Shown here: positions 54,801 through 63,032 of the stretch, one piece after another
Layout of the letters: each line of letters begins with the position of its first letter
Numbering within the stretch: position 1 is the stretch's first letter
Assembly (NCBI GenBank): GCA_022703505.1
Contig: JAKLDN010000004.1
Location: 124,001 to 188,000 of the forward strand
Direction: 5' to 3'
DNA from: Spirochaetota bacterium
GTDB taxonomy: Bacteria; Spirochaetota; Spirochaetia; Treponematales; UBA12059
Length of the DNA stretch: 64,000 nt
Notes under the pieces: generated by a model
What the model was told of the DNA's origin: nothing
Seen by the model: the letters and a program-made list of their open reading frames with translations, nothing else
Databases searched by the model: none
Made by a program: the position numbers and the translations under genes

Positions 54801-55014
54801 CACCACCCTCTTCCGGGACTTCCACTACAACATGGAGGTGCCCGTGGAGCCGGAGGGAAGCCGGAAGAACCGGCCCCGGCACCTGCCCCCGGACCAGCGC
54901 GTCGGGAACTTCATCGAGATCAACCTCGGCTACGACGGCGACCAGGCGATCAGCGAGGCCCGGCGCTGCCTGCGCTGCGACGTCCGGCCGGACGCCCGCA
55001 GCCCCTGGCGCTAA
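51826..55014 (+). CDS. NuoF/HydB-like subunit fused to a GltD/NfnB-like flavoprotein
   Basis: The 1062-residue protein has three parts. Residues 1-115 are a thioredoxin-like [2Fe-2S] domain (Cys35, Cys70 and Cys74 visible). Residues 130-560 are the NuoF core, with the FMN/NADH region LRGRGGAGFPTARKW, NADEGDPGAYM and the [4Fe-4S] site SCGKCAPC near 495 plus a later Cys. From about 570 comes a complete GltD-type domain: Cys clusters CALCENSC and CHFHC, then FAD motif VGSGPAGLAAA (about 684) and NADP-type motif VIGGGNVAIDAA (about 814). The FAD motif WATGDAVTGPATAAEA closes it. A HydB alone is about 600 residues. The fusion could let one complex exchange electrons with NAD(H), NADP(H), ferredoxin and H2. 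Confidence 0.92.
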   Translation: MKPIKSMADLEAAKARGLSKLVPATTRISVGMGTCGIGNGADLLFAALEKAAAKAAGKNGMAPVLKKVGCFGFCAAEPLLTLAVPGKPVLLFTKADAKDAAAFVEAASDPKALDKLAKKADGKIETWDFRTSVLRFGEGFPEVRSWNQIPFFEGQEKVVLRDAGIIDPEDVEEYLGAGGYGALAKAVLSMKPADVILEVDRAGLRGRGGAGFPTARKWKMMADRPGPEKWVVCNADEGDPGAYMNRNEIESDPHALVEGMILGAYAMGANKGFVYVRAEYPLAVDRLRKALDDARALGFLGKNILGTDFSFDLEIVMGAGAFVCGEETALTSSAEGKAGRPVPRPPFPAEKGFKGLPTNINNVETWCNVPAIVSKGGAWFAGIGLPKSTGTKVFSLVGKVNNTGLVELPLGTKLEKMVYGMGGGAGMNKAIRAVQSGGPSGGCIPADKFDATIDYESLASIGAIMGSGGMVVMDQDNCMVDVARYFVSFTAAESCGKCAPCREGLSQMLRILTDVSKGTATYADLDELERLARTIRDSALCGLGQTAANPVLTTLKYFREEYERHIRDKRCDAGTCEQLFCALCENSCPMHMNIPGYLALLKEGRLEEAYELTLRDNPLPGTIGRICHFHCSMRCRRETLDDPVQQGEIHRYLADTVRKMGREQAVWKRLADEKAKPTGKKVAIVGSGPAGLAAAFYLVRLGHEVTIYEDKEKAGGILRYGIPAYRLPKDELDHELQLFSKLGIKFVFRTRVGRDIALADLAKKADAVLVCVGAEGDKALAIPGEDLQGVHPGYEYLDLHAAKKAPKTGRRVLVIGGGNVAIDAARTLYRMDKDVVVAYRRTRADMPANRAEIEGAEEEGIRFRFMLAPQEILGDGKGRVRAVRFEIMKAGPIDRSGRPTPVSTGHFEDIPCDDVIVAVGEKVDSGDFVKDGIKAAKDGRILANPFTLKTDLPNVWATGDAVTGPATAAEAMGDAKRVAREMDKALTGEDRFTTLFRDFHYNMEVPVEPEGSRKNRPRHLPPDQRVGNFIEINLGYDGDQAISEARRCLRCDVRPDARSPWR

Positions 55015-55025
55015 GGAGGACGCGT

Positions 55026-56789
55026 ATGGAACAGAACATGGTACAGCTGACGATAGACGGCCGCGGGGTTTCCGTGCCCGCGGGAACCCGGATCCTGGAC
55101 GCCTGCGCGGCCGCGGGGGTCCGGGTGCCCACCCTATGCCACCTTCCCGAGGTGTCCAGCAACGCCTCCTGCGGGGTCTGCGTGGTGGAGGTCGAGGGGG
55201 CCAAGAGCCTGGTCCGGTCCTGCGTGCAGAACGTGGGCCCCGGCATGGTCATCAAGACGAATTCCCCCCGGGTCCAGGAGAGCCGACGGACCATCGTGGA
55301 GCTCCTCCTGGCCAACCACCCCGCGGACTGCCTGTCCTGCGCCCGGAACGGGTCCTGCGAGCTACAGGCCCTCTCGGACCAGATGGGAGTTCGCCGCCTG
55401 CCTTTCCCCCGGACCCGCAAGAAGCCGGGCCTGGACGACGCGGGCTACTCCCTGGTGCGGGACAACGACAAGTGCATCCTCTGCGGCCGCTGCGTGGCGG
55501 TCTGCCGGGAGACCCAGACCGTGTCGGCCATCGACTTCGCGGGCCGGGGCATCCGAACCCGGGTGTCCTCCTTCATGGACCGCTCCCTGGCCAACTCCCA
55601 ATGCGTGTCCTGCGGCCAGTGCACGGTGGTCTGCCCCACCGGTGCCCTGGTGGAGCGGGACGAGACGGACGAGATCTTCGCGGCCCTGGCGGACCCCGAT
55701 CGGGTCGTGGTGGTCCAGACCGCCCCGGCCATCCGGGCCTCCTTGGGCGAGGCCCTGGGCATGAAGACCGGGAGCCTGGTGACCGGCAAGATGGCCGCCG
55801 CCCTGCGCCGGCTCGGCTTCGACAAAGTATTCGACACCCAGTTCACCGCGGACCTCACGATCATGGAGGAGGGCAGCGAGCTGATCTCCCGGCTGACGAA
55901 CGGCGGAAAGCTCCCGATGATCACCTCCTGCTCGCCGGGCTGGATCACCTTCATCGAGACCTTCTACCCCAGCCTCCTGCCCCACCTGTCCACCTGCAAG
56001 AGCCCCCAGCAGATGTTCGGGTCCCTGGCCAAGAGTTACTGGGCGGAGAAGGCGGGGGTGGATCCCTCCAAGATAACGGTGGTCTCCATCATGCCCTGCA
56101 CGGCCAAGAAGTTCGAGGCCAAGCGGCCGGAGATGCGGGACGCCTGGAAGTGGTGGAAGGAGAAGGGCAAGACCTACGGGTCCTTCTTCGACGTGGACTA
56201 CGCCCTGACCACCCGGGAGCTGGCGCGGATGATCCGCCGGGCGGGCATCGATTTCGAGCTTCTGCCGGACGAGGACTTCGACGATCCTCTGGGAGCCTCC
56301 ACCGGCGCGGCCACCATCTTCGGGACCACCGGCGGCGTCATGGAGGCCGCGGTGCGCACCGCCTACGAGCTGGTGACCAAGAAGCCCTTCCCGGTGATGG
56401 AGCTGCAGGCGACCCGGGGCATGGAGGGGATCAAGAGCGCGGAGCTGGACCTCGAGGGGACCAAGCTGAAGGTCGCCGTTGCCCACACCCTCAAGAACGC
56501 CCGGGCGGTGCTGGAGGAGATCGCCGCGGGCAAGAGCCCCTACGCCTTCGTGGAGGTCATGACCTGCCCCGGCGGTTGCATCGGAGGCGGCGGCCAGCCC
56601 GTGGCGGTTGACCAGAAGAAGCGGGCAACACGGCAGAAGGCGGTTTACGAGGAGGACAAGCGCCTTCCCATCCGCAAGAGCCACGAGAACCCGTCGATCT
56701 CGGCCATCTACAAGGAGTTCCTGGGCAAGCCCCTGGGCCACCTGAGCCACGAACTGCTGCACACGGAGTACAAGAGGCGGGACGTCTAG
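55026..56789 (+). CDS. hydA: [FeFe] hydrogenase catalytic subunit
   Basis: The 587-residue protein has a [2Fe-2S] domain (CHLPEVSSNASCGVC), a His/Cys-ligated [4Fe-4S] site (HPADCLSC) and two ferredoxin-type clusters (CILCGRCVAVC, CVSCGQCTVVC). The H-cluster domain has L1 TSCSPGW (about 300), L2 MPCTAKKFE (about 356) and L3 EVMTCPGGCIGGGG (about 510). L1 has Ser303 where many hydrogenases have a second Cys. The small-subunit-like C-terminus is present. A strong TAAGGAGGA site overlaps the stop of the fused subunit. It reduces protons or oxidises H2 in the cytoplasm. Maturases hydE, hydF and hydG are not in the window. Confidence 0.94.
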   Translation: MEQNMVQLTIDGRGVSVPAGTRILDACAAAGVRVPTLCHLPEVSSNASCGVCVVEVEGAKSLVRSCVQNVGPGMVIKTNSPRVQESRRTIVELLLANHPADCLSCARNGSCELQALSDQMGVRRLPFPRTRKKPGLDDAGYSLVRDNDKCILCGRCVAVCRETQTVSAIDFAGRGIRTRVSSFMDRSLANSQCVSCGQCTVVCPTGALVERDETDEIFAALADPDRVVVVQTAPAIRASLGEALGMKTGSLVTGKMAAALRRLGFDKVFDTQFTADLTIMEEGSELISRLTNGGKLPMITSCSPGWITFIETFYPSLLPHLSTCKSPQQMFGSLAKSYWAEKAGVDPSKITVVSIMPCTAKKFEAKRPEMRDAWKWWKEKGKTYGSFFDVDYALTTRELARMIRRAGIDFELLPDEDFDDPLGASTGAATIFGTTGGVMEAAVRTAYELVTKKPFPVMELQATRGMEGIKSAELDLEGTKLKVAVAHTLKNARAVLEEIAAGKSPYAFVEVMTCPGGCIGGGGQPVAVDQKKRATRQKAVYEEDKRLPIRKSHENPSISAIYKEFLGKPLGHLSHELLHTEYKRRDV

Positions 56790-56830
56790 GAGCCTGTCGG
56801 ACTCCTAGCTCCCGCGGCGGGACGGATCCG

Positions 56831-56860
56831 AGCCCGGGGCCCCTCGGCCCCGGGCTTTTT
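56831..56860 (+). terminator. Intrinsic terminator of the hydrogenase operon
   Basis: A perfect 11-bp stem (AGCCCGGGGCC, 56831-56841; GGCCCCGGGCT, 56846-56856) with a CCTC loop runs into TTTTT. Confidence 0.92.
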
Positions 56861-56868
56861 CTTTCGAT

Positions 56869-56982
56869 CCTGGACAGGATGAACAGGATAGGATTAGGGA
56901 TAGACAGGATATCCCAATACCTAAGTTCCATCCTGTACATCTTTTTTTATCCTGTACATCCTGTCCGATTTTTTAAGGTAAC
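56869..56982. repeat. ACAGGAT-rich inverted repeat, copy 1
   Basis: The left arm has repeated GGACAGGATGAACAGGAT-type units, and the right arm has ATCCTGTACATCCTGTCC-type units, with an AT-rich centre. The whole can fold into a long imperfect hairpin. It contains no gene. A similar element lies at 61376-61493. Confidence 0.75.
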
Positions 56983-57025
56983 GTCATGGACAGCCTGTAG
57001 AGGCATCGGGTATAAACGGTAACCT

Positions 57026-57721
57026 ATGGCCTTCCGAGCGATCGGCTTCGACATCGACGGCACCCTCTACCCCTCCTGGCGCCTCAACCTGGCCCTGGCG
57101 GGATTCGCGGCTCGGAACTACCGCTGCCTCAAGGCCTTCGGCCGGGTCCGGCACGAACTGCGGGAGCTCGCGCGAACGCCCGAATACCGGGCAGCCCCGC
57201 CCGCGGGGATCGAGGAATTCCATCGTCTGCAGGCGGGGCTGGTCGCCCGGCGCATGGGCATCGACGATCAAACTGCGCTCGAGGGCGTCGAGAGGTTCTT
57301 CTACCGGCTGGTCCCGGAGAGCTTCGACCGGATCCGCGCCTTTCCGGGCGTCCGGCAAACCCTCCTCCGGCTCAAGGCCGCGGGGCTGCGACTGGGCGCC
57401 CTCTCGGACTTTCCGGGAGAGCGAAAGCTAGAGCTCCTGGGGCTGGACGGACTCTTCGACGTCGTGATGACCAGCGAGGAGACCGGGTACCTCAAGCCGG
57501 AACCCGAGCCCATCCGGATCCTGGCCGGCCGCCTGGGGGTGGAGAGCCGGGATCTCCTGTACGTGGGCAACTCGGCGGCCTACGACGTGGCGGGGGCCAA
57601 GGCGGCCGGCGCGCCGTCCGCCTACGTCCGGACCCTCCTGGGGGGGCGGAAGGACGGGGGCGCGGACTTCAGCTTCCGACGCTACCCCGACCTCGCGGAC
57701 TGGATCCTCTCCCGCCCCTAG
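57026..57721 (+). CDS. HAD-superfamily hydrolase
   Basis: The 231-residue protein has HAD motif I in GFDIDGTLYP (nucleophile Asp), motif II in ALSDFPG, motif III Lys in YLKPEPEPI and motif IV in YVGNSAAYDV. A helical cap (about 20-100) is inserted after motif I, as in phosphoglycolate- and dehalogenase-like members. The substrate is unknown; a phosphatase is most likely. It lies 12 bases from the convergent dnaE stop codon. Confidence 0.85.
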   Translation: MAFRAIGFDIDGTLYPSWRLNLALAGFAARNYRCLKAFGRVRHELRELARTPEYRAAPPAGIEEFHRLQAGLVARRMGIDDQTALEGVERFFYRLVPESFDRIRAFPGVRQTLLRLKAAGLRLGALSDFPGERKLELLGLDGLFDVVMTSEETGYLKPEPEPIRILAGRLGVESRDLLYVGNSAAYDVAGAKAAGAPSAYVRTLLGGRKDGGADFSFRRYPDLADWILSRP

Positions 57722-57733
57722 CCGCGGACTACT

Positions 57734-60700
57734 TCAGTCGAACCAGACCTCCGCCACGTGCCGGGTCTCCCGGAGGCGCTCCATGACCTCCGGCAGGGGC
57801 GCGCAGCTGATCCCCGAGTGGGGCAGGACGGTCACCTCCCCCCCCGTGCCGGGGACGTGGAAGACCACGGAGCAGGGCCCGGCGGACTCGAAGAGGGCGT
57901 CCCGGAGGTCCCAGAGGTCCTCCTCGGCTCGGACCCCGGCCAGCCGCAGGTGGACCTGCCGGTAGGATTTCTCCCGGAGCTGGGAGGGGTCCAGGACCTC
58001 GTCCACCTTGAAGCCCGGCTCGGACCGGCTGGTGTCCACCTCCCCCCGAAGGCAGAGCACGGCGTCCGGCAGGAAGCGGTCGCGGTACTGCTCCAGGGCG
58101 TTGGCGAAGACGACGATGGGCAGGGAGCCCCGGAAGTCCCCCACGGCCCCGAAGGCCATCCTGCGGCCCGACTTCGTGAGGGTCTCCCGCCACTCCGTCA
58201 ACTGGGCCACTATCGTGTACTTCCGCTTGGGAGCCGCCCGGTCCGGCCGGGACAGGTCCAGGTCCGCGCAGCGTTCCCAGAGCTTCCGGAACTCGTCCAT
58301 GGGGTGGCCGGAGAAATAGAAACCCAGGAGGTCCTTTTCCCGCTGGAGGATCTCCTTCCGGGGATACTCCGGGGAGGACTCGTAGGCGAAGGGCGGGAGC
58401 TCCGCCTCCCCGGATCCGTCGAAGAGGCTGGCCTGTCCGAAGGCCCGGGCCTCCTCCTTGCGCTGGACGTACTCCACGGCCCGGTCGATGTTGAGGACCA
58501 GCTCCTGCCGGGTGTGCCCCAGGGAGTCGAAGCACCCGGCCAGGACCAGGGCCTCCAGGGACTTCTTGTTCATCTGCCCCATGCCCACCCGCTCCAGGAA
58601 CTCGATGAAGTCCTTGTAGGGTCCGTTCCGTTCCCGCTCCTCGAGGATGGAGCGGACCAGACCCTCCCCTACCCCCTTGATGCCCAGAAGCCCGTAGACG
58701 ATCCGACCCTCGGATACGGTGAACCTCGTCTCCGAACGATTGACGTCGGGGGGCAGGATCTCGATCCCCATGGACCGGGCCTCCCCGATGTACTCGGTCA
58801 TCTTGTCGGGGTTCGAGATTTCGTTGGTCAGGTTGGCGGCCATGAACTCCGCGGGGAAGTTGGCCTTGAGGTAGGCCGTGCGGTAGGCCACCACGGCGTA
58901 GGCCGCGGCGTGGCTCTTGTTGAAGCCGTAGCCCGCGAACTTGTCCAGGAGGTCGAAGATCTCGTTCGCCCGGGCTTCGGGGATTGAGTTCTTCTCGGCG
59001 CAACCCTTCACGAAGAGGGCCCGCTGCTTGGCCATCTCTTCGGCCTTCTTCTTGCCCATGGCGCGCCGGAGGAGATCCGCGCCTCCCAGGGAGAAGCCCG
59101 CCAGGAGCTGGGCCGCCTGCATGACCTGCTCCTGGTAGACGATGACCCCGTAGGTCTCCTTGAGGATGGGCTCCAGCACGGGGTGGGGGAACTGGATGGG
59201 CTCTCGGCCGAACTTGCAGTCCACGAACTGGGGGATGTTGTCCATGGGGCCCGGCCGGTACAGTGCGTTCAGGGCGATCAGGTCCTCGATGCGGTCGGGC
59301 TTGGCCTGCTTGAGGACCCCCTGCATGCCCGAGCTCTCGAACTGGAAGATCGAGGTGCTCTTCCCCTCCCCCAGGAGGCGGAAGGTGGCCGCATCGTCCT
59401 CGGGGATCGACTCCTCGGTCAGCTCGATCCCCCGCTTGGCCACCAGGGCCAGGGTGTTCTGGATCAGGGTCAGGGTCTTGAGGCCCAGGAAGTCCATCTT
59501 CACGAGGCCGCAGGCCTCCAGCTGGTCCATGGTGAACTGGGTGGCCAGGGCGCCGGTCTTGGGGTCCCGGTAGAGGGGCACGTAGTCCGTCAGGGCGGTC
59601 TTGCCGATGACGATCCCCGCGGCGTGGAAACTGGCGTGGCGGTGACGGCCCTCCAGCTTCCGGGCGGCCTCGAAGAGCTCCGTGTACCGGGGATCCTCGG
59701 CCAGGGCCCGGAGCTTGGGTTCCTGCTCGAAGGCCTTGGCCAGGGTCATCTTCGGGTCATCGGGCACGAGCTTGGCGATGTTGTTGGAGTCCTCGAAGGG
59801 GATGTCCAGGGCACGGGCCACGTCCTTGATGACCGCCTTGGCCTTGAGGGTCCCGAAGGTGATGATCTGGCCAACCCGGTCCGTGCCGTACTTCCGGGTG
59901 ACGTAGTCGATCACCTCCTCCCGACGTTCGAAGCAGAAGTCCACGTCGAAGTCCGGCATGGACACCCGCTCGGGGTTCAGGAAGCGCTCGAACAAGAGGT
60001 TGTACTTGAGGGGCTCGATGTCCGTGATCCGCAGGGAGTAGGCCACGATGGACCCCGCCCCGGAACCGCGCCCGGGTCCCACGGGTATGCCGTGGTCCTT
60101 GGCCCAGTTGATGAAGTCCGCGACGATCAGGAAGTAGCCCGTGAAGTCCATGAGGATGATGACCGCCAGCTCAAAGTCCAGGCGGTCCCTTTGCTCGCCC
60201 GTGCCCTCGCCGTAGCGCCGGCGGAAGCCCTCGTTGGACAGGTGGATGAAGTAGCGGGTGACCGGCTGGGCCAGGCGGGACTCCAGGGCCCTCCTCTGCT
60301 CGGGCGCCAGGTCCGAGCACTCCCGCTTGCCGTACTCGGGGTGGGGCTGGCAGATGGTCCGGTCGTCCATCCGGGCCACCGCGTCCCGGACCCGGGCGGC
60401 GGGCTCCTCGGCCCGGGCGTCCCCGGAGGGTCCGAAGTCCGGGGGGATCTCGAACTCCGGCAGGAGGGGGCCCGGCTGGGGGATGGTCAGCCGGACCATC
60501 TCGTTGATCCGGAGGGTGTTGGACAGGGCTTCGGGAACCTCCGCGAAGAGGGCGGCCATCTCCTCGGGAGTCTTCATGTAGAACTCGGTCCCCGGGAAGC
60601 GCATCCGGTCCCTGTCCGAGACCTTGCGGTTCGTACCCACGCACAGCAGGATGTCGTGGGCCGAGGCGTCCGGGCGGTCCAGGTAGTGCATGTCGTTGGT

Positions 60701-61309
60701 GGCCAGAAGGGGGATGCCGTGCTTCCGGCCCAGGGCTACCAGGGCCGCGTTGACGGTCCGCTCCTCCGGGATGCCGTGGTCCTGGAGCTCCAGGAAGAAG
60801 GAATCCGCCCCGAACAGCTCCCGGTACCGGAGAACCTTGGCCTCCGCCGCCTCGGCCCGCCCCATCAGGATCAGCTGGGGGATCTCCCCGGCGATGCAGG
60901 CGGTGGAGCAGACGAGGCCCCGGGCGTGCCGGACCAGGATCTCGTCGTCGATCCGGGGCTTGTAGTAGAAGCCCTCCACGTAGGAGGCGCTGGACAGCTT
61001 GACAAGGTTGCTCCAGCCCTCGGCGTCCTTGGCCAAGAGGACCAGGTGGTAGTACTTGTTCCCGCTCTCGGTGCCCGTCTTCTCGAAGCGCGACGCGCCG
61101 GCCACGTAGAACTCGGAGCCGACGATGGGGTTCACCCCCTGGGCCCTGCATTCCTTGTAGAACTCCAGGGCCCCGAAGAGGTTCCCGTGGTCCGTCAGGG
61201 CCAGGCCCGGCATGCCCAGGGCCTTGGCCTTGGCCACCATGGACTTGACCCCGGCGGCGCCGTCCAGGAGGGAGAAGTCGGAATGGTTGTGGAGGTGGAC
61301 GAAGGACAT
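57734..61309 (-). CDS. dnaE: DNA polymerase III subunit alpha
   Basis: The 1191-residue protein is the replicative polymerase. It starts MSFVHLHNHSDFSLLDGA, the PHP domain, and carries TDHGNLFGALEFY. The polymerase active-site Asp residues lie in MPDFDVDFCFERR; GRGSGAGSIVAY is the conserved palm entry. The helix-hairpin-helix and OB-fold are recognised near the C-terminus. The length is normal for DnaE of the non-PolC type. It is preceded by a copy of the ACAGGAT repeat. Confidence 0.97.
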   Translation of the reverse strand: MSFVHLHNHSDFSLLDGAAGVKSMVAKAKALGMPGLALTDHGNLFGALEFYKECRAQGVNPIVGSEFYVAGASRFEKTGTESGNKYYHLVLLAKDAEGWSNLVKLSSASYVEGFYYKPRIDDEILVRHARGLVCSTACIAGEIPQLILMGRAEAAEAKVLRYRELFGADSFFLELQDHGIPEERTVNAALVALGRKHGIPLLATNDMHYLDRPDASAHDILLCVGTNRKVSDRDRMRFPGTEFYMKTPEEMAALFAEVPEALSNTLRINEMVRLTIPQPGPLLPEFEIPPDFGPSGDARAEEPAARVRDAVARMDDRTICQPHPEYGKRECSDLAPEQRRALESRLAQPVTRYFIHLSNEGFRRRYGEGTGEQRDRLDFELAVIILMDFTGYFLIVADFINWAKDHGIPVGPGRGSGAGSIVAYSLRITDIEPLKYNLLFERFLNPERVSMPDFDVDFCFERREEVIDYVTRKYGTDRVGQIITFGTLKAKAVIKDVARALDIPFEDSNNIAKLVPDDPKMTLAKAFEQEPKLRALAEDPRYTELFEAARKLEGRHRHASFHAAGIVIGKTALTDYVPLYRDPKTGALATQFTMDQLEACGLVKMDFLGLKTLTLIQNTLALVAKRGIELTEESIPEDDAATFRLLGEGKSTSIFQFESSGMQGVLKQAKPDRIEDLIALNALYRPGPMDNIPQFVDCKFGREPIQFPHPVLEPILKETYGVIVYQEQVMQAAQLLAGFSLGGADLLRRAMGKKKAEEMAKQRALFVKGCAEKNSIPEARANEIFDLLDKFAGYGFNKSHAAAYAVVAYRTAYLKANFPAEFMAANLTNEISNPDKMTEYIGEARSMGIEILPPDVNRSETRFTVSEGRIVYGLLGIKGVGEGLVRSILEERERNGPYKDFIEFLERVGMGQMNKKSLEALVLAGCFDSLGHTRQELVLNIDRAVEYVQRKEEARAFGQASLFDGSGEAELPPFAYESSPEYPRKEILQREKDLLGFYFSGHPMDEFRKLWERCADLDLSRPDRAAPKRKYTIVAQLTEWRETLTKSGRRMAFGAVGDFRGSLPIVVFANALEQYRDRFLPDAVLCLRGEVDTSRSEPGFKVDEVLDPSQLREKSYRQVHLRLAGVRAEEDLWDLRDALFESAGPCSVVFHVPGTGGEVTVLPHSGISCAPLPEVMERLRETRHVAEVWFD

Positions 61310-61375
61310 CGGGTGGAGTATAGCGCGGAGCCCTGCAGCTGGGAAGGCTGCGGAAGAACGTTTCCCGGAAAAATT

Positions 61376-61493
61376 CGACAGGATGGTCAGGATTAGAAAA
61401 GGATATACAGGATAATGAATTAATTAAAGCAAGAAGCTCAAGGACGAATCCTGTTCATCCTTATTCAATCTTGTCCATCCTGTCTATCCCATG
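61376..61493. repeat. ACAGGAT-rich inverted repeat, copy 2
   Basis: CGACAGGATGGTCAGGAT and ATACAGGAT units on the left face ATCCTGTTCATCC and TTGTCCATCCTGTC units on the right across an AT-rich centre. The organisation matches the copy at 56869-56982. It fills most of the gap between dnaE and the diguanylate cyclase gene. Confidence 0.75.
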
Positions 61494-61507
61494 GTTCCAA
61501 GGCGCCC

Positions 61508-62920
61508 TCAGTCGGTCGGAGCCTCCGGATCCGACAGGATCACCCGGTTGCGACCCTCGGCCTTGGCCCGGTACAGGGCCTGGTCCGACTCCGCGAGGAG
61601 GACCGACAGGTCCCGGGTCCCTCCGCAGGACACCCGGACTCCCAGGCTCACGGTCAGCCGCATTTCGGGGTAGTCCGGGAACCGGAGGGCCTCCACCCCC
61701 GTCCGGATGCGCTCCGCCACGGCGTGACCGGCCTTCCCGTCCGCACCGGGCAGGAGCAGGGCGATCTCCTCCCCTCCGTAGCGGCACACGAGGTCCGTGG
61801 AGCGCAGGGCCTCCCGACAGACCCGGGCGGCGGCGGCCAAGCCCTGGTCCCCGGCCTTGTGCCCGAAGGTGTCGTTCACGGCCTTGAACCGGTCCAGGTC
61901 CATCATCACGACGCAGAAGCAGGTATCCTCCGCCGGACCCTCCAGATAAGCCCGGGCGCGGAAATCGAAGCGGCGGCGGGTCGGCAGGTTGGTCAGCCAG
62001 TCCAGGCCCGCCTCCCGGTCCAGCTTCCGGAACTCCAGGGCGTTCTCCAGGGCCACCGCCGCGGAATCCGCGAACACCGCAGCCGGGCCTTCCGCCCTGC
62101 GTCCCAGGGCTCGGGGCTCCTTGCCCAGGAACTCCAGGATGCCCAGGACCCGGCCCCGGGACACGATGGGCATGTACAGGGAATCCCGGTAGATCACGTC
62201 CCCCCGGGAGATGGGCCGGCCGAAGGTCCTGCGGGGACGCCTCTCCTGGAGCACCCAGGCGAAGGTACGGGGCATCCGGTCCTGGGGGATCGGGGGCAGG
62301 CTGTCCGCCCCCCGGGCTCCCATGCAATCCAGCCCGTCCTCCGTGACCGCCCAGATGAACACGGCGTCCGCGGACACGATCCCCGCGCTCTGGGCCAGGA
62401 TGCGGCCGATGGACTCCCCGGGATTGACCCCCGCGGTGATCACCGTGCTGGCCTGCCGGAGGGCTTCCGCCTCCAGGTAGCGCCGCTCCATCTCCTCCCG
62501 CTCGGTCCGTTCCGCCTCGATCCGTGCCATCAGGTCCGTGATCTCGTTGTCGATTCCCAGGTAGAGGGAGGGCACCCCCTCCGCGGTCCTCTCCAGGACG
62601 ATGGCCCGGGAGCGTACCCAGCGGTACCGGTCCCGGACGTCCCGGAAGCGGTACTCCTCGGAGAAGAAGTCGGCCTTGCCCGTCTGCAGGAGTCCCACCG
62701 CCTCCACGACCCGGGCCCGATCCTCGGGATGCAGGAGTTCGATCCAGCGCTCCCGGGTCATCTCGGACTCGCCGTAGCCGCATTCCTTCCAGAGGGTGTT
62801 GCACATGCCCTGTCCGGTGGAGTAATCCCGAAGGAAGATTCCCGCGCCCTTGAGTATATATTCCAGTTTTCCGGATTGTATCAGACGGAGTATCAAGGGG
62901 TCGGAAGGCTTCTGGTTCAT
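61508..62920 (-). CDS. Diguanylate cyclase with PAS and GAF domains
   Basis: The 470-residue cytoplasmic protein has a PAS fold (about 25-130, with EEYRFRDVRDRYRWV). A short coiled linker follows (about 135-155), then a GAF-like domain (about 165-300) and a C-terminal GGDEF domain (about 310-465). The active site reads GGEEI, a competent variant. The inhibitory site RxxD (RSTD) is five residues upstream, so product inhibition is expected. MMDLDRFKAVNDTFGH is typical. It would make c-di-GMP in response to a small ligand or redox signal. No membrane segment is present. Confidence 0.93.
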   Translation of the reverse strand: MNQKPSDPLILRLIQSGKLEYILKGAGIFLRDYSTGQGMCNTLWKECGYGESEMTRERWIELLHPEDRARVVEAVGLLQTGKADFFSEEYRFRDVRDRYRWVRSRAIVLERTAEGVPSLYLGIDNEITDLMARIEAERTEREEMERRYLEAEALRQASTVITAGVNPGESIGRILAQSAGIVSADAVFIWAVTEDGLDCMGARGADSLPPIPQDRMPRTFAWVLQERRPRRTFGRPISRGDVIYRDSLYMPIVSRGRVLGILEFLGKEPRALGRRAEGPAAVFADSAAVALENALEFRKLDREAGLDWLTNLPTRRRFDFRARAYLEGPAEDTCFCVVMMDLDRFKAVNDTFGHKAGDQGLAAAARVCREALRSTDLVCRYGGEEIALLLPGADGKAGHAVAERIRTGVEALRFPDYPEMRLTVSLGVRVSCGGTRDLSVLLAESDQALYRAKAEGRNRVILSDPEAPTD

Positions 62921-62960
62921 CTGACTTCTTTCTATAGCACGCTTTTCAATGGTAGTCGAT

Positions 62961-62988
62961 ACTATATACTCGCCCGGAGGAATTGCAA
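62961..62988 (-). promoter_or_regulatory. Candidate promoter of the diguanylate cyclase gene
   Basis: On the minus strand TTGCAA (62988-62983) and TATAGT (62966-62961) are separated by 16 bases, about 40 bases upstream of the ATG. Confidence 0.5.
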
Positions 62989-63032
62989 ATATTTCTTCAA
63001 GGAATTCCGTTTGTCACGATGCGGAGATAACC

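Noticed and set aside
52476-55025. Upstream extension of the hydA frame
   Set aside because: It is a shifted reading of the NuoF::GltD gene. hydA has a strong ribosome-binding site directly before the ATG at 55026.
56869-61493. CRISPR array
   Set aside because: The ACAGGAT words are short, degenerate and arranged as inverted repeats without regular unique spacers, and no cas gene is present.
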